A stretch of DNA of 64,000 bases, taken from assembly GCF_017873135.1 (NCBI RefSeq), contig NZ_JAGGJV010000010.1, forward strand, positions 124,001-188,000, in the 5' to 3' direction. Position 1 is the first letter of the stretch. Every line of letters begins with the position of its first letter. The position numbers were made by a program, and so were the translations under genes. Source of the stretch: Rhizobium herbae. Lineage in GTDB: Bacteria; Pseudomonadota; Alphaproteobacteria; Rhizobiales; Rhizobiaceae. This document shows, piece by piece, positions 8,727 to 18,828 of the stretch. The notes under the pieces were generated by a model, which saw nothing but the letters and a program-made list of their open reading frames with translations, had not been told where the DNA came from and made no database searches.

Positions 8727-9505
8727 TACCATTCTCCCTTGAATTCCGCGGGGCGCTTGTCCGTAAAAGCCGCGACGCCCTCTTTCATGTCGCCGGTCTT
8801 GGCGGCCAGGATCGACCCCAGCGCCTCGACGGCGGTTCCGTTGTCTTCGCCGTTGGCAGACGCAATCATCAACTTGCAGATTTCGAGCGCGGCTGGCCCG
8901 CGCTTGGCGATGCGATGGGCATAATCCCGGGCCATGCTCATCACCGTGCCGGTTCCGGCCACCGCGTCAATCAGACCCAGATGCCGTGCCTCGTCGGCGG
9001 AGAACATCTCGCCGCCCAGCACCATCCGGCGCACGACCTGCGCCCCGAACCGCTTGACCAGGCGCTGCGTACCCGACCAGCCCGGCACCATGCCGAGGCT
9101 CGTTTCCGGCAGGCCGATCTTCACCTGGATTTCCGCAATGCGGATATCCGCCGCCGCCGCCAGTTCCAGCCCACCGCCGAGCGTGTGGCCGTTGATCGCG
9201 GCGATCACCGGCATGCGCAGCGTCGCCAATCGTTCAAATACCCGGTGGCCGAAGCGCACCCATTGATGACCGAACTCATTCGGACTCATCGCGCCCCAAG
9301 CCTTGATGTCGCCACCGGCGGAAAAGGCCTTGCCCTCCCCCGTCAGGATGACCACGCGGATATTGGCATCCGCTTCGACCGTATCGCAGGCCGCAGAAAG
9401 CGCTTTCAACATGTCGATATCGAATGCGTTCAACTTGTCCGGCCGGGCAACCGTCAGGATGGCAATCGCATCCTCAACTTCGATCCTGATCCGTTCATCA
9501 GACAT
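8726..9505 (-). CDS. Enoyl-CoA hydratase/isomerase family protein
   Basis: A 259-residue crotonase-fold protein. The oxyanion-hole motifs are visible: AFSAGGDIKAW near residue 60 and INGHTLGGGLELAAAADIRIA near 105. A glutamate follows in GLPETSLGMVPGWSGTQRL, as in true hydratases. It acts on a CoA thioester in the cytoplasm, by hydration, isomerisation or a related step. It overlaps the CoA-transferase stop by 8 bp and has AAGGGG 7 nt before the ATG at 9505. With the CoA-transferase next to it, it likely handles the CoA ester of the pathway intermediate. Confidence 0.92.
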   Translation of the reverse strand: MSDERIRIEVEDAIAILTVARPDKLNAFDIDMLKALSAACDTVEADANIRVVILTGEGKAFSAGGDIKAWGAMSPNEFGHQWVRFGHRVFERLATLRMPVIAAINGHTLGGGLELAAAADIRIAEIQVKIGLPETSLGMVPGWSGTQRLVKRFGAQVVRRMVLGGEMFSADEARHLGLIDAVAGTGTVMSMARDYAHRIAKRGPAALEICKLMIASANGEDNGTAVEALGSILAAKTGDMKEGVAAFTDKRPAEFKGEW

Positions 9506-11114
9506 GTGCCGCCCCTTCCAGTGTCCGGATAGGCTTTTGCGGCAGCGTCAGGCCGATCGGCGCTTCATGGAACAGCGCCATGTCCATGACCTTGAGCTTG
9601 TCGGAAACGATCAGCGGAAATTCCGACTGGTCGAGAATATGCGCCTGCAAATCGACGCCCGGCGCGATCTCGGTGAGCATGATGCCCTGCGGCGTCAGCT
9701 TCAGCACGCAGCGCTCGGTGACATAGGTGATGTCCTGCCCCTGTTCGACAGCGCGGCGACCGGAGAAGGTGACGTGCTCGACCTCGTTGACCAGCTTCTT
9801 CAGCTTGCCCTCTTTCTCGATTACCAGCTTGCCCTCGGCCATGGAGAGCTTCGCACCGGCATTGAACATGCCGGAGAAAACGATCTTCTTTGCCCGTGCC
9901 GTGATATCGACGAACCCGCCCGCCCCTGCCGTCACATGCGGCCGGAAGGAGAGTTTCGAAACATTCACCGAGCCGTCCCTGCCGATTTCGAGGAAGGACA
10001 GCAGCGAGGCATCGAAGCCCGCCCCCTGAAAATAGGTGAACTGGTAGGGCGACGGCATGAAGGCGTCGGCATTCGACGCGCAACCGAAGGCAAAATCGAG
10101 CAGCGGCACGCCGCCGACCGCACCCTGTTCAATCACCCAGGTGACCGAGCCATGCAGCCCCTCTTCCAGCAGGACACGCGGCACATTGGCCGAGATACCG
10201 AAGCCGAGGTTGACGCAGCTTCCACCTTGCAACTCCTGAGCAACGCGGCGTGCAATGACCTTCTGAATATTGAATTCGGGCACGCGAAAACTGTCGAGCG
10301 GCCGGAAGATTTCGCCAGAGATCGCCGGATCGTAATCCGTCAGCGTCGTCTGCTTCTGGTCGGGATCGACGATCACATAGTCGACCAGCATGCCGGGCAC
10401 GCGCACGTCGTGCGGCTTCATCGAGCCGGATTTGGTGATGCGCTTGACCTGCGCGATGACGATGCCGCCATTGTTGCGAGCCGCCAATGCCTGGTCGAGA
10501 CCACCAAGATAGGCGCCCTCGTGCTCATAGGTGAGGTTGCCGCGCTCATCGGCGGTGGTCGCCCGGATAATCGCCACCTGCGGCACGATCGCCTTGAAAT
10601 AGAGCCAGTCCTCGCCCTCGAACTCGATCTTCTTGACGACAGGTTCTGCGGCAGCCGACGCATTCATCGCACAGCCCTGCCGCGACGGATCGACGAAGGT
10701 ATCGAGGCCGATCTTGGTCAGCACGCCCGGACGTTTGGCGGCGGCTTCGCGGTGCATGTCGAACAGCACGCCGGAGGGGATATTGTAGGCGGCAACCTCG
10801 TTGTTGCCGATCATCTGCCAGATCAGCGGTGGTTCCGATGTCGAAGGGCCGGAGGGATAGGAGCCGCCGATGATCTTCTTCAAGAGGCCCTTTCTGGCAA
10901 TGTGGTCGATACCCTTGATGCCGCTCATGTCGCCGGCGGCAATCGGGTGCAGCGTCGTCAGATCGCGCGGATGGCCGGTCGCATCGAAGCGCTCGCCGAT
11001 CGCCTTCAGCATCAGATCCGGGCACCCGAGACCGCTCGACGACGACACGGATACAACCGCTCCGTCGGGGATCAGGGAGGCTGCCTCAGCCGGGGTGATG
11101 ATATGCTTGCTCAT
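9498..11114 (-). CDS. Acyl-CoA:carboxylate CoA-transferase, YdiF type
   Basis: A 538-residue protein with the alpha and beta halves of a family I CoA-transferase fused in one chain, the length and layout of YdiF-type acetate/propionate CoA-transferases. The N-terminal half starts ITPAEAASLIPDGAVVSVS. The C-terminal half has GFGISANVPRVL and then VIEQGAVGGVP, where the glutamate is the expected covalent catalytic residue. It moves CoA between a donor acyl-CoA and a free acid in the cytoplasm. It follows the Gfo/Idh gene after 10 bp and overlaps the hydratase. Its natural acid is probably the product of the neighbouring aldehyde dehydrogenase (inference). Confidence 0.9.
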   Translation of the reverse strand: MSKHIITPAEAASLIPDGAVVSVSSSSGLGCPDLMLKAIGERFDATGHPRDLTTLHPIAAGDMSGIKGIDHIARKGLLKKIIGGSYPSGPSTSEPPLIWQMIGNNEVAAYNIPSGVLFDMHREAAAKRPGVLTKIGLDTFVDPSRQGCAMNASAAAEPVVKKIEFEGEDWLYFKAIVPQVAIIRATTADERGNLTYEHEGAYLGGLDQALAARNNGGIVIAQVKRITKSGSMKPHDVRVPGMLVDYVIVDPDQKQTTLTDYDPAISGEIFRPLDSFRVPEFNIQKVIARRVAQELQGGSCVNLGFGISANVPRVLLEEGLHGSVTWVIEQGAVGGVPLLDFAFGCASNADAFMPSPYQFTYFQGAGFDASLLSFLEIGRDGSVNVSKLSFRPHVTAGAGGFVDITARAKKIVFSGMFNAGAKLSMAEGKLVIEKEGKLKKLVNEVEHVTFSGRRAVEQGQDITYVTERCVLKLTPQGIMLTEIAPGVDLQAHILDQSEFPLIVSDKLKVMDMALFHEAPIGLTLPQKPIRTLEGAAHV

Positions 11115-11124
11115 GGAAATGCTC

Positions 11125-13172
<2,048 letters not shown>

Positions 13173-13214
13173 ATTTTCCTCCCGGAGAGGTCTTGTCGCC
13201 TCAACACTCGCCGC

Positions 13215-13244
13215 AAGATAATTGGAACGTTCCAATTCTGTCAA
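13215..13244 (-). promoter_or_regulatory. Promoter with perfect 16-bp LacI-type operator in the spacer
   Basis: On the minus strand a consensus -35 TTGACA (13244-13239) and TATCTT (13220-13215) are 18 nt apart. The perfect palindrome ATTGGAACGTTCCAAT (13221-13236) fills the spacer. The central CG and symmetry are those of LacI-family operators. Repressor binding would exclude polymerase, giving autoregulation of the whole five-gene operon. Confidence 0.75.
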
Positions 13245-13448
13245 GTAAATTTCCGGAAAAATGTACAACCCGATCAGAGCTGATCGTCACACCGAACGCG
13301 TGGGTAAGTCTGAAAACACAAATGCGATTGAAATATATAGATATTCACTCGAGGAAGCACTTGTGTGCGGAGGCAATCAGGGTGGTTTACAGATGACCGT
13401 CGCGCCTTTTGAATGCATCGCAGCATGATCACTTCGCCAAATTATCAC

Positions 13449-13477
13449 TTGAAATTTGGAACGGTCTAAATTATTCA
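13449..13477 (+). promoter_or_regulatory. Probable promoter and second operator for the DUF993 gene
   Basis: TTGAAA (13449-13454) and TATTCA (13472-13477) are 17 nt apart. TTTGGAACGGTCTAAA (13455-13470) between them shares GGAAC-G-TC with the strong operator and pairs in 6 of 8 positions. It suggests that the same LacI-family protein controls both directions. The rest of the 332-bp gap 13173-13504 shows nothing else. Confidence 0.5.
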
Positions 13478-13504
13478 GCTTCCAACACTGAGGGAGGAGC
13501 CTGC

Positions 13505-14668
13505 ATGTCCGTTACCCTGTCGCTGCCGCGCGCCGACGGCACGATTGAGCCTTATCGCCTTTTGGGAACGCCGATCATGCGGCCCGCAACGGTTCCGACC
13601 TTCAATCGCATCGCCTATGCGGCGGCGCACGTCGTCTCTGACCCGCTGCGCGACCTCGACCCGTGGGGCCGCTCCGCCATCGACTGGGAAACGACGATGG
13701 CCTTCCGCCATCACCTCTGGAGCCTGGGTTTCAAGATCGCCGAAGCAATGGACACGTCGCAGCGGGGAATGGGTCTCGACTGGGCTGGCGCGCAGGAACT
13801 GATCCGTCGTTCGCTGACGGAAGCGCGCACCGTGCCCGGCGCCGATCTTGCCTGCGGTGCCGGCACCGATCATCTGGCCCCCACCGACACACGCTCGCTG
13901 GACGACGTGATCCGTGCCTACGAAACGCAGATCGGCTTTGTCGAACAACAGGGCGGACGATCGATCATGATGGCAAGCCGCGCGCTTGCCCGCATTGCCA
14001 AGTCGCCCGACGACTACCGCAAGGTCTACGGCCACATTCTTCGCCAGACGAAAGACAAGGTCGTGCTGCATTGGCTGGGCGACATGTTCGATCCGCAGTT
14101 GAAAGGCTATTGGGGCTCGGAGAATTTCGAAACGGCGCTCGAAACCGTCCTGTCGATCATCGGGGAAAACAAGGCCAAGGTCGAAGGTATCAAGATCTCG
14201 CTGCTCGACAATGCCTGCGAAGTGGCTCTGCGCAACCGTCTGCCCGAAGAGGTGCTCTGCTTCACCGGCGACGATTTCAACTATGCCGAACTGATCGAGG
14301 GCGACGGAAAAAAATACAGCCATGCCCTGCTCGGCATCTTCGACGCCGTCGCGCCATCCGCGTCGAAAGCACTGGCCTCACTGGCGGCGGGCGATGTCGC
14401 GACATTCCGCGCAGTGATCGAACCGACCGTGCCCTTGTCGCGAAAAATCTTCGAGGCACCCACGCAGTATTACAAGGCCGGCGTCGTCTTTCTTGCCTGG
14501 CTCAATGGCCACCAGAGGCATTTCACCATGCCGGCCGGCCTGCAATCGGCCCGCGGCGTGCTGCACTATGCCGATATCTTCCGTCTGGCCGACAAGGCCA
14601 ATGTGCTGGATAAGCCCAATCTCGCAGCCGAACGCATGAAGGCATTCCTGGCGACGCAAGGCTTTTGA
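13505..14668 (+). CDS. DUF993 family protein (dihydrodipicolinate-synthase-like aldolase)
   Basis: A 387-residue protein of the DUF993 family, distantly related to the TIM-barrel class I aldolases of the dihydrodipicolinate synthase superfamily. Visible blocks are TVPTFNRIAYAAAHVV near residue 28, DWETTMAFRHHLWSLGFKI near 60, and ISLLDNACEVALRN near 225 with a possible barrel-strand lysine just before it. The ATG at 13505 has GGGAGGAG close upstream; the open frame extends further 5' but only through the promoter region. It is transcribed alone, divergent from the LacI/Gfo/CoA-transferase operon, and a matching operator suggests a shared regulon. The likely role is a carbon-carbon lyase step of the same pathway (inference). 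No member function is known to me. Confidence 0.85.
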   Translation: MSVTLSLPRADGTIEPYRLLGTPIMRPATVPTFNRIAYAAAHVVSDPLRDLDPWGRSAIDWETTMAFRHHLWSLGFKIAEAMDTSQRGMGLDWAGAQELIRRSLTEARTVPGADLACGAGTDHLAPTDTRSLDDVIRAYETQIGFVEQQGGRSIMMASRALARIAKSPDDYRKVYGHILRQTKDKVVLHWLGDMFDPQLKGYWGSENFETALETVLSIIGENKAKVEGIKISLLDNACEVALRNRLPEEVLCFTGDDFNYAELIEGDGKKYSHALLGIFDAVAPSASKALASLAAGDVATFRAVIEPTVPLSRKIFEAPTQYYKAGVVFLAWLNGHQRHFTMPAGLQSARGVLHYADIFRLADKANVLDKPNLAAERMKAFLATQGF

Positions 14669-14677
14669 AACAAGTGA

Positions 14678-15613
14678 TCAGAGGCCGCGTCGCGCGTTGA
14701 AGCCCGTATCAATATGGGGTTCCCAGAATTCGACGGATTCGCGGATCATCTCGACGACGAGGTGGTCTGTCGGTTCGCGTTCGCGGAAGGAGAGTTCAAG
14801 GCAGATCTCGTTGTCCGTGCCGCCGCCACGGCTGATCGTGTCGAGCAGTTTTTCCGGCGTGATGCGGCCGTCCTTGTTATGGGCGGCAATGAAGGGCCAG
14901 TGGCCGCCCTTGTTCATTGACGACTGCTTGATGTGGATGATCGGCGATTCCTTCGGAAAGGCCTCCGCCCAGGCATAGGGGTCGATGTCATCGGGATTGC
15001 TGGAGGTGACGTCGCCGTGGTCGATATCGACCATCATCTTCATCGGGATCGGCAGGCCGGATTGCGCGAGCCGGCCGTTGAGCGCCCGGCATTCGGCGAT
15101 CGTATGGCCGAACTCCCGGCCGATCGACATCGGCTCCCAGAAGAGATAGGTGAGGCCCGCGCCCTTGGCATGTTCTGCGACTTCCGCCCAGCAGTCGATG
15201 GCGATCCGCATCATCTGCTCGCGCCGTGCCGGATCGTCGTAATCCTTGTGGGTGAAGATGGCGAATTGCGTACCCATGCCCGACGCGCCGAGCTCGGCCG
15301 AAATATCGGCAAAGGTCTTGAACCAATCGACATAGTAGCGGCGAACATCGGCATCGGGATGGCCGAAATGATTGAGCCGGCCATAGGGGCCAGTCATCCC
15401 CGAGGTGACTTTCACGCCGGTCCGGCCCAGCGCCTTTTTGAACTGGCGCAACTGCTTGGCAATCGTTGCCGCCGGCCAGCCGGGATTGATGAATTCATGG
15501 GTAAGCTGAACGTAACCGATGCGGATTTTCTCGGCGATCGTGTCGATCAGGTCGTCGGCCTCGGCGAAGCGGTTGACCAGCGGATTGGTGTTGAGCGACA
15601 GCGTGAACGCCAT
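14678..15613 (-). CDS. EryC-like tetrulose-phosphate isomerase/epimerase (xylose-isomerase-like TIM barrel)
   Basis: A 311-residue TIM-barrel protein beginning FTLSLNTNPLVNRFAEADD. Blocks GMTGPYGRLNHFGHPDADVR near residue 93, EPMSIGREFGHTIAECRAL near 160 and VDIDHGDVTSSNPDD near 190 match the EryC protein of the Brucella/rhizobial erythritol pathway, which interconverts isomers of a four-carbon keto-sugar phosphate. Metal ligands are probably the glutamate and histidines in these blocks. It is the last gene of the long polyol operon, 14 bp after the HAD phosphatase, and meets the DUF993 gene tail to tail 9 bp away. Family call is strong; that the substrate is exactly an erythritol-derived phosphate is an inference. 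Confidence 0.85.
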   Translation of the reverse strand: MAFTLSLNTNPLVNRFAEADDLIDTIAEKIRIGYVQLTHEFINPGWPAATIAKQLRQFKKALGRTGVKVTSGMTGPYGRLNHFGHPDADVRRYYVDWFKTFADISAELGASGMGTQFAIFTHKDYDDPARREQMMRIAIDCWAEVAEHAKGAGLTYLFWEPMSIGREFGHTIAECRALNGRLAQSGLPIPMKMMVDIDHGDVTSSNPDDIDPYAWAEAFPKESPIIHIKQSSMNKGGHWPFIAAHNKDGRITPEKLLDTISRGGGTDNEICLELSFREREPTDHLVVEMIRESVEFWEPHIDTGFNARRGL

Positions 15614-15627
15614 GATCTTGGCCTCTC

Positions 15628-16479
15628 TTACCAGATGAACTTCGGCAGGATGAAATCGGGGATGGCGCCATGCTCGGCAAACAGCGCCTGCCGCTCCGCG
15701 TCCGATGCCGTTTCGAGAATGCCGGTCGTCACCAGCACCGATTTCAGCCCCGCGCCTGCGGCACCGGCAATATCATGCTCGATGCTGTCGCCGATGCAGC
15801 AGATGCGCTCCGGATCGATCAGGCCGAGAAATTCGAGCGCCGTCGCATAGATGTCGGGAAACGGCTTGCCGATCCAGCGCACCGTTCCGCCAAGCTCTTC
15901 GTAAAGCTCGGCGATGCGCCCTGCCCCGAAGGCCGTCCCCTCCTTCGTCAGCATGATCTTGTCCGGATTCGTGCACAGGCACGGCACGGCACGTCTGGCG
16001 GCAGGAGCCAAAAGAGTTTCGTAGTCGGCAAGCGGACGAACATCGCCCTCGCTTGCGGCGAGCAGAATGAAATCCGCGTCGTCGCCCCGTTCGGTCCGGA
16101 TCAGATCGAGCCCGTCAAGCGGCGACGTATCGCCGTCGCGGCTGATCAGCAGGCATTTGCGGGCAAGGCCCTTGCCTTCTCCGAGGCTTTCGGACCCCAG
16201 TATCTTCCAGGCCACCTCGCCGGACGTCAGGAACCAGTCCCAGCTTTCCGGATCGAAACCGAGCGCAGCAAGTCGGCGATCGTTTTCCGCCGAGCGCTTG
16301 CCCGAGTTGGACAGGATGATGATTGTCTTACCGGATTGTTTCAGGCGAACAAGCGTTTCCGCAGCACCGGGATAAGGTCCCTTGCCGTCCCGCAGCACGC
16401 CGAACTGATCGATCAGGAATGCATCGAAATGCATGGCAATCTCATCCAGGCCGGAAATTGCTTGCGGAGCGCCGGTCAC
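15628..16479 (-). CDS. HAD superfamily phosphatase, class IIA
   Basis: A 283-residue haloacid-dehalogenase-type hydrolase. Motif I is DAFLIDQFGVLRDG near residue 20 with the nucleophilic aspartate; motif II is IILSNSGKRS near 55; motif III/IV is GKPFPDIYATALEF followed by CIGDSIEHDIAGA near 225. The large cap between motifs II and III is the class IIA type related to NagD. It would remove phosphate from a small sugar phosphate in the cytoplasm. The start ATG at 16479 overlaps the kinase stop (ATGA). In a catabolic operon with two kinases it may clear dead-end phosphates; that is a guess. Confidence 0.88.
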   Translation of the reverse strand: MTGAPQAISGLDEIAMHFDAFLIDQFGVLRDGKGPYPGAAETLVRLKQSGKTIIILSNSGKRSAENDRRLAALGFDPESWDWFLTSGEVAWKILGSESLGEGKGLARKCLLISRDGDTSPLDGLDLIRTERGDDADFILLAASEGDVRPLADYETLLAPAARRAVPCLCTNPDKIMLTKEGTAFGAGRIAELYEELGGTVRWIGKPFPDIYATALEFLGLIDPERICCIGDSIEHDIAGAAGAGLKSVLVTTGILETASDAERQALFAEHGAIPDFILPKFIW

Positions 16480-17768
16480 AAGACACCTGCCGATTTTGCG
16501 CCAATCAGCGCAAGCCGCGCCGTTCCGGCTGCCGCCTCTTCCGACACCACCGGCAGGAAGGGGACCGGTATCTTCCGATTGCGGATCGCCGTCCAGACCG
16601 CATTTTGCGCGCCGCCACCGACAGTACGAACAGAGCGCAGCGCCGGGCTACCGAGCGACCCGAGACGCTGATAGGCGATTGCCTCGACGCCGGCGATCCC
16701 TTCGAAAATCGCCTTCAGAAACTCGGCATCGCTCTCCGGCCGCGGGCTCATGCGCGGCTTCATCGCCGGATCGTTGACAGGAAATCGCTCGCCGTCCCTC
16801 GTGAGCGGATAATAGTCGAGCCCGGTATCGGTCGATGGATCGATCTCCGTCGATAGCGCGGCGATACGGTCATTGCCGAAATGCGCCGACAGCACGACGC
16901 CGCCGGTGTTCGACGCTCCGCCGGCCAGCCACATGTCGCCGAAACGGTGGCTATAGAGCCCGTATTCCGGCGCAAACAGCGGCCGGTCGGAGAGCATCTT
17001 GACTGTCAGCGTCGTTCCAAGGGCAGAGACTGCGTCGCCCGGCTGATCGGCGCCGGTCGCCAGAAACGAGGCGCAGCCATCCGTCGTGCCCGCGACAATG
17101 ATAGTACTGATCGGGAGGCCGAAAGCCTCGGCAGCCGCGACGGAAATTCCGGCAATCGGAGCTCCTGCAGGCAACACATCCGGCAACACATCCATCCCCG
17201 CGCCGGTCCTGCCGATCCACTCCGGCCAGCTGCGCGATACCGGATCGTAGCCGGTCTTCAGCGCGTTGTTCTCGTCGGAAACACTGTAGAGGCCGGTGAA
17301 ATGACCGGCCAGCCAGTCGGCCTGATGGAGGATGCGAAAGATATCCGGGATGGACTGAAAGGTCAGCACCTTCGCCAGCCCGGACGTCGCCCCGTGCGCG
17401 GCGCTTTCCTTCGGCGCGTGGCTGGCAATCCGGGCCAGAATATCGACGTCATCGACGGGATCGTTATACATCATCGGCACGGCAAGCGGTGCGCCATCGG
17501 CGCTAACGGGCAGCATGGTGCCGGACGTGCCATCGATCGCAATCGCTCTCACCTGCGGCCGGTCGATTGCCTCCAGCACTTGGAAAAATGCGGTTTGCAC
17601 GGCCTTCCACCAGACAATGGGATCGCGATGATCGTCAGAAAAATCCACCAGCTTCGATGATCCGGACGCGACAATGTTGAAGCCGAGATCCATTGCCACA
17701 GCGCGGGCGCCGGATGTGCCGATATCGATGCCGATCACCAGCGGAGCGTTTGCAGTGTTTGTCATCAT
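16476..17768 (-). CDS. FGGY-family carbohydrate kinase (ribulokinase/xylulokinase-like)
   Basis: A 430-residue sugar kinase. The N-terminal ATP-binding block reads PLVIGIDIGTSGARAVAMDL at residues 9-28; AIAIDGTSGTMLPV near 88 and ALGTTLTVKML near 260 are the family's central blocks, and VRTVGGGAQNAVW near 385 is the adenosine motif. It resembles the shorter D-ribulose kinases more than glycerol kinase. The start is the ATG at 17768, overlapping the aldolase stop as ATGA, with another ATG in the next codon. It is the second FGGY kinase of this locus; its product is probably cleaved by one of the class II aldolases (inference). Confidence 0.9.
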   Translation of the reverse strand: MMTNTANAPLVIGIDIGTSGARAVAMDLGFNIVASGSSKLVDFSDDHRDPIVWWKAVQTAFFQVLEAIDRPQVRAIAIDGTSGTMLPVSADGAPLAVPMMYNDPVDDVDILARIASHAPKESAAHGATSGLAKVLTFQSIPDIFRILHQADWLAGHFTGLYSVSDENNALKTGYDPVSRSWPEWIGRTGAGMDVLPDVLPAGAPIAGISVAAAEAFGLPISTIIVAGTTDGCASFLATGADQPGDAVSALGTTLTVKMLSDRPLFAPEYGLYSHRFGDMWLAGGASNTGGVVLSAHFGNDRIAALSTEIDPSTDTGLDYYPLTRDGERFPVNDPAMKPRMSPRPESDAEFLKAIFEGIAGVEAIAYQRLGSLGSPALRSVRTVGGGAQNAVWTAIRNRKIPVPFLPVVSEEAAAGTARLALIGAKSAGVL

Positions 17769-18817
17769 TGCAACGCTTTCCCGGCCCGGTTCAGCTCCTG
17801 CCGGTATTTTTCCGCGTCCCAACCGAGCAGTTCGGCGTTCTCCGCATCCGTCAGATAGCGCAGCCGCGCGCCGTCTGTGATGCGGCCAAGCACATCGGAC
17901 AGGCAGCGCGCCATGGCAAGCGCCCCGGCCGTGATCTCCCTGGCAACGAGCACACCCTTTCCCGGAAACAGCAGCGCCGGTGGCAAGGTCAGCCCTTCGG
18001 CGCGGTGCTGCTCCTCGATGGAGACTGCCGTATCGCCGGGTGCCGCGACAAACGAGCCACGGCCGAGAAAGATGACATGGTCGGGGTAAAGGCTGCCGCC
18101 GGCAGCGATCCGGCAGCTCGCCAGATCGGTCGCCACATCGTGTATCAGGCTGTCGTCCGGCAGGGTGAAACCACTGCCGACCGCAAGCCGGGACAAAACC
18201 GGGAGGTTCGCATCAGGTGCCTTGCGGCGCGGCAAGGCCAGTCTCCCTGAAACGTCAGCCAGCAGGACTTCCGCCTCCGCCACCGTTTCGGCAGCCACCG
18301 CAAGACCGTGATTGCCGAGGATCAGCACGCTGGTATCCGGCCGAATCCGCGCGGCAATCGCCTTGGCAAGCGGCAGCCCAGGGCGGGCATAGGGCACGAA
18401 TACATGCGGAATTCCGGCCAGCTTGGACGCGGCGATGGCTTCGCCGTTGACCTGAACGGCGGTCGCGATCGTCTCGACGCAATGGACGTGGATCACGACT
18501 TTCTGCGGCATCAGCGCGTGCACGGTCGTTTCGATCGACGGCCGCAAGCCGGATGGATTGCGATCCTTGATGACGAAATCCTGTGCCTTTTCGGTCGAAG
18601 GATCGTCGCGTTCCAGCGCGTCAAGCAAAGCATCGAGCGCCACCGGCACCATCACGTCACGCTGCCGAGCATGCATAAGCCAGAGGCCGGACGCCTTGAT
18701 CCACAGCGTGCCGCCTTCCTTGATCGACGTATTGCCGCCGGCCGCCTGCACCAGCGCCGGGTCGGCACCGACCCGCGCCGAGACATCCAGAAGGGCTTCG
18801 AATTCAGAACTTCTCAC
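17765..18817 (-). CDS. Class II aldolase/adducin family protein (GTG start)
   Basis: A 350-residue zinc-dependent aldolase. The GNTS block (VQAAGGNTSIKEGGTLWIK) lies near residue 25, the zinc-binding pair in KVVIHVHCVETIATA near 105, and a third histidine in ILGNHGLAVAAE near 165. It is larger than the FucA type, with a C-terminal extension ending LTDAENAELLGWDAEKYRQ, similar to the aldolase half of bifunctional rhamnulose-phosphate aldolases but without the dehydrogenase half. The GTG at 18817 has GGGAG 6 nt upstream; longer in-frame starts would overlap the neighbour heavily. It would split a ketose phosphate into two small fragments. Which ketose is unknown. Confidence 0.88.
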   Translation of the reverse strand: MRSSEFEALLDVSARVGADPALVQAAGGNTSIKEGGTLWIKASGLWLMHARQRDVMVPVALDALLDALERDDPSTEKAQDFVIKDRNPSGLRPSIETTVHALMPQKVVIHVHCVETIATAVQVNGEAIAASKLAGIPHVFVPYARPGLPLAKAIAARIRPDTSVLILGNHGLAVAAETVAEAEVLLADVSGRLALPRRKAPDANLPVLSRLAVGSGFTLPDDSLIHDVATDLASCRIAAGGSLYPDHVIFLGRGSFVAAPGDTAVSIEEQHRAEGLTLPPALLFPGKGVLVAREITAGALAMARCLSDVLGRITDGARLRYLTDAENAELLGWDAEKYRQELNRAGKALQ

Positions 18818-18828
18818 CGTGATCTCCC

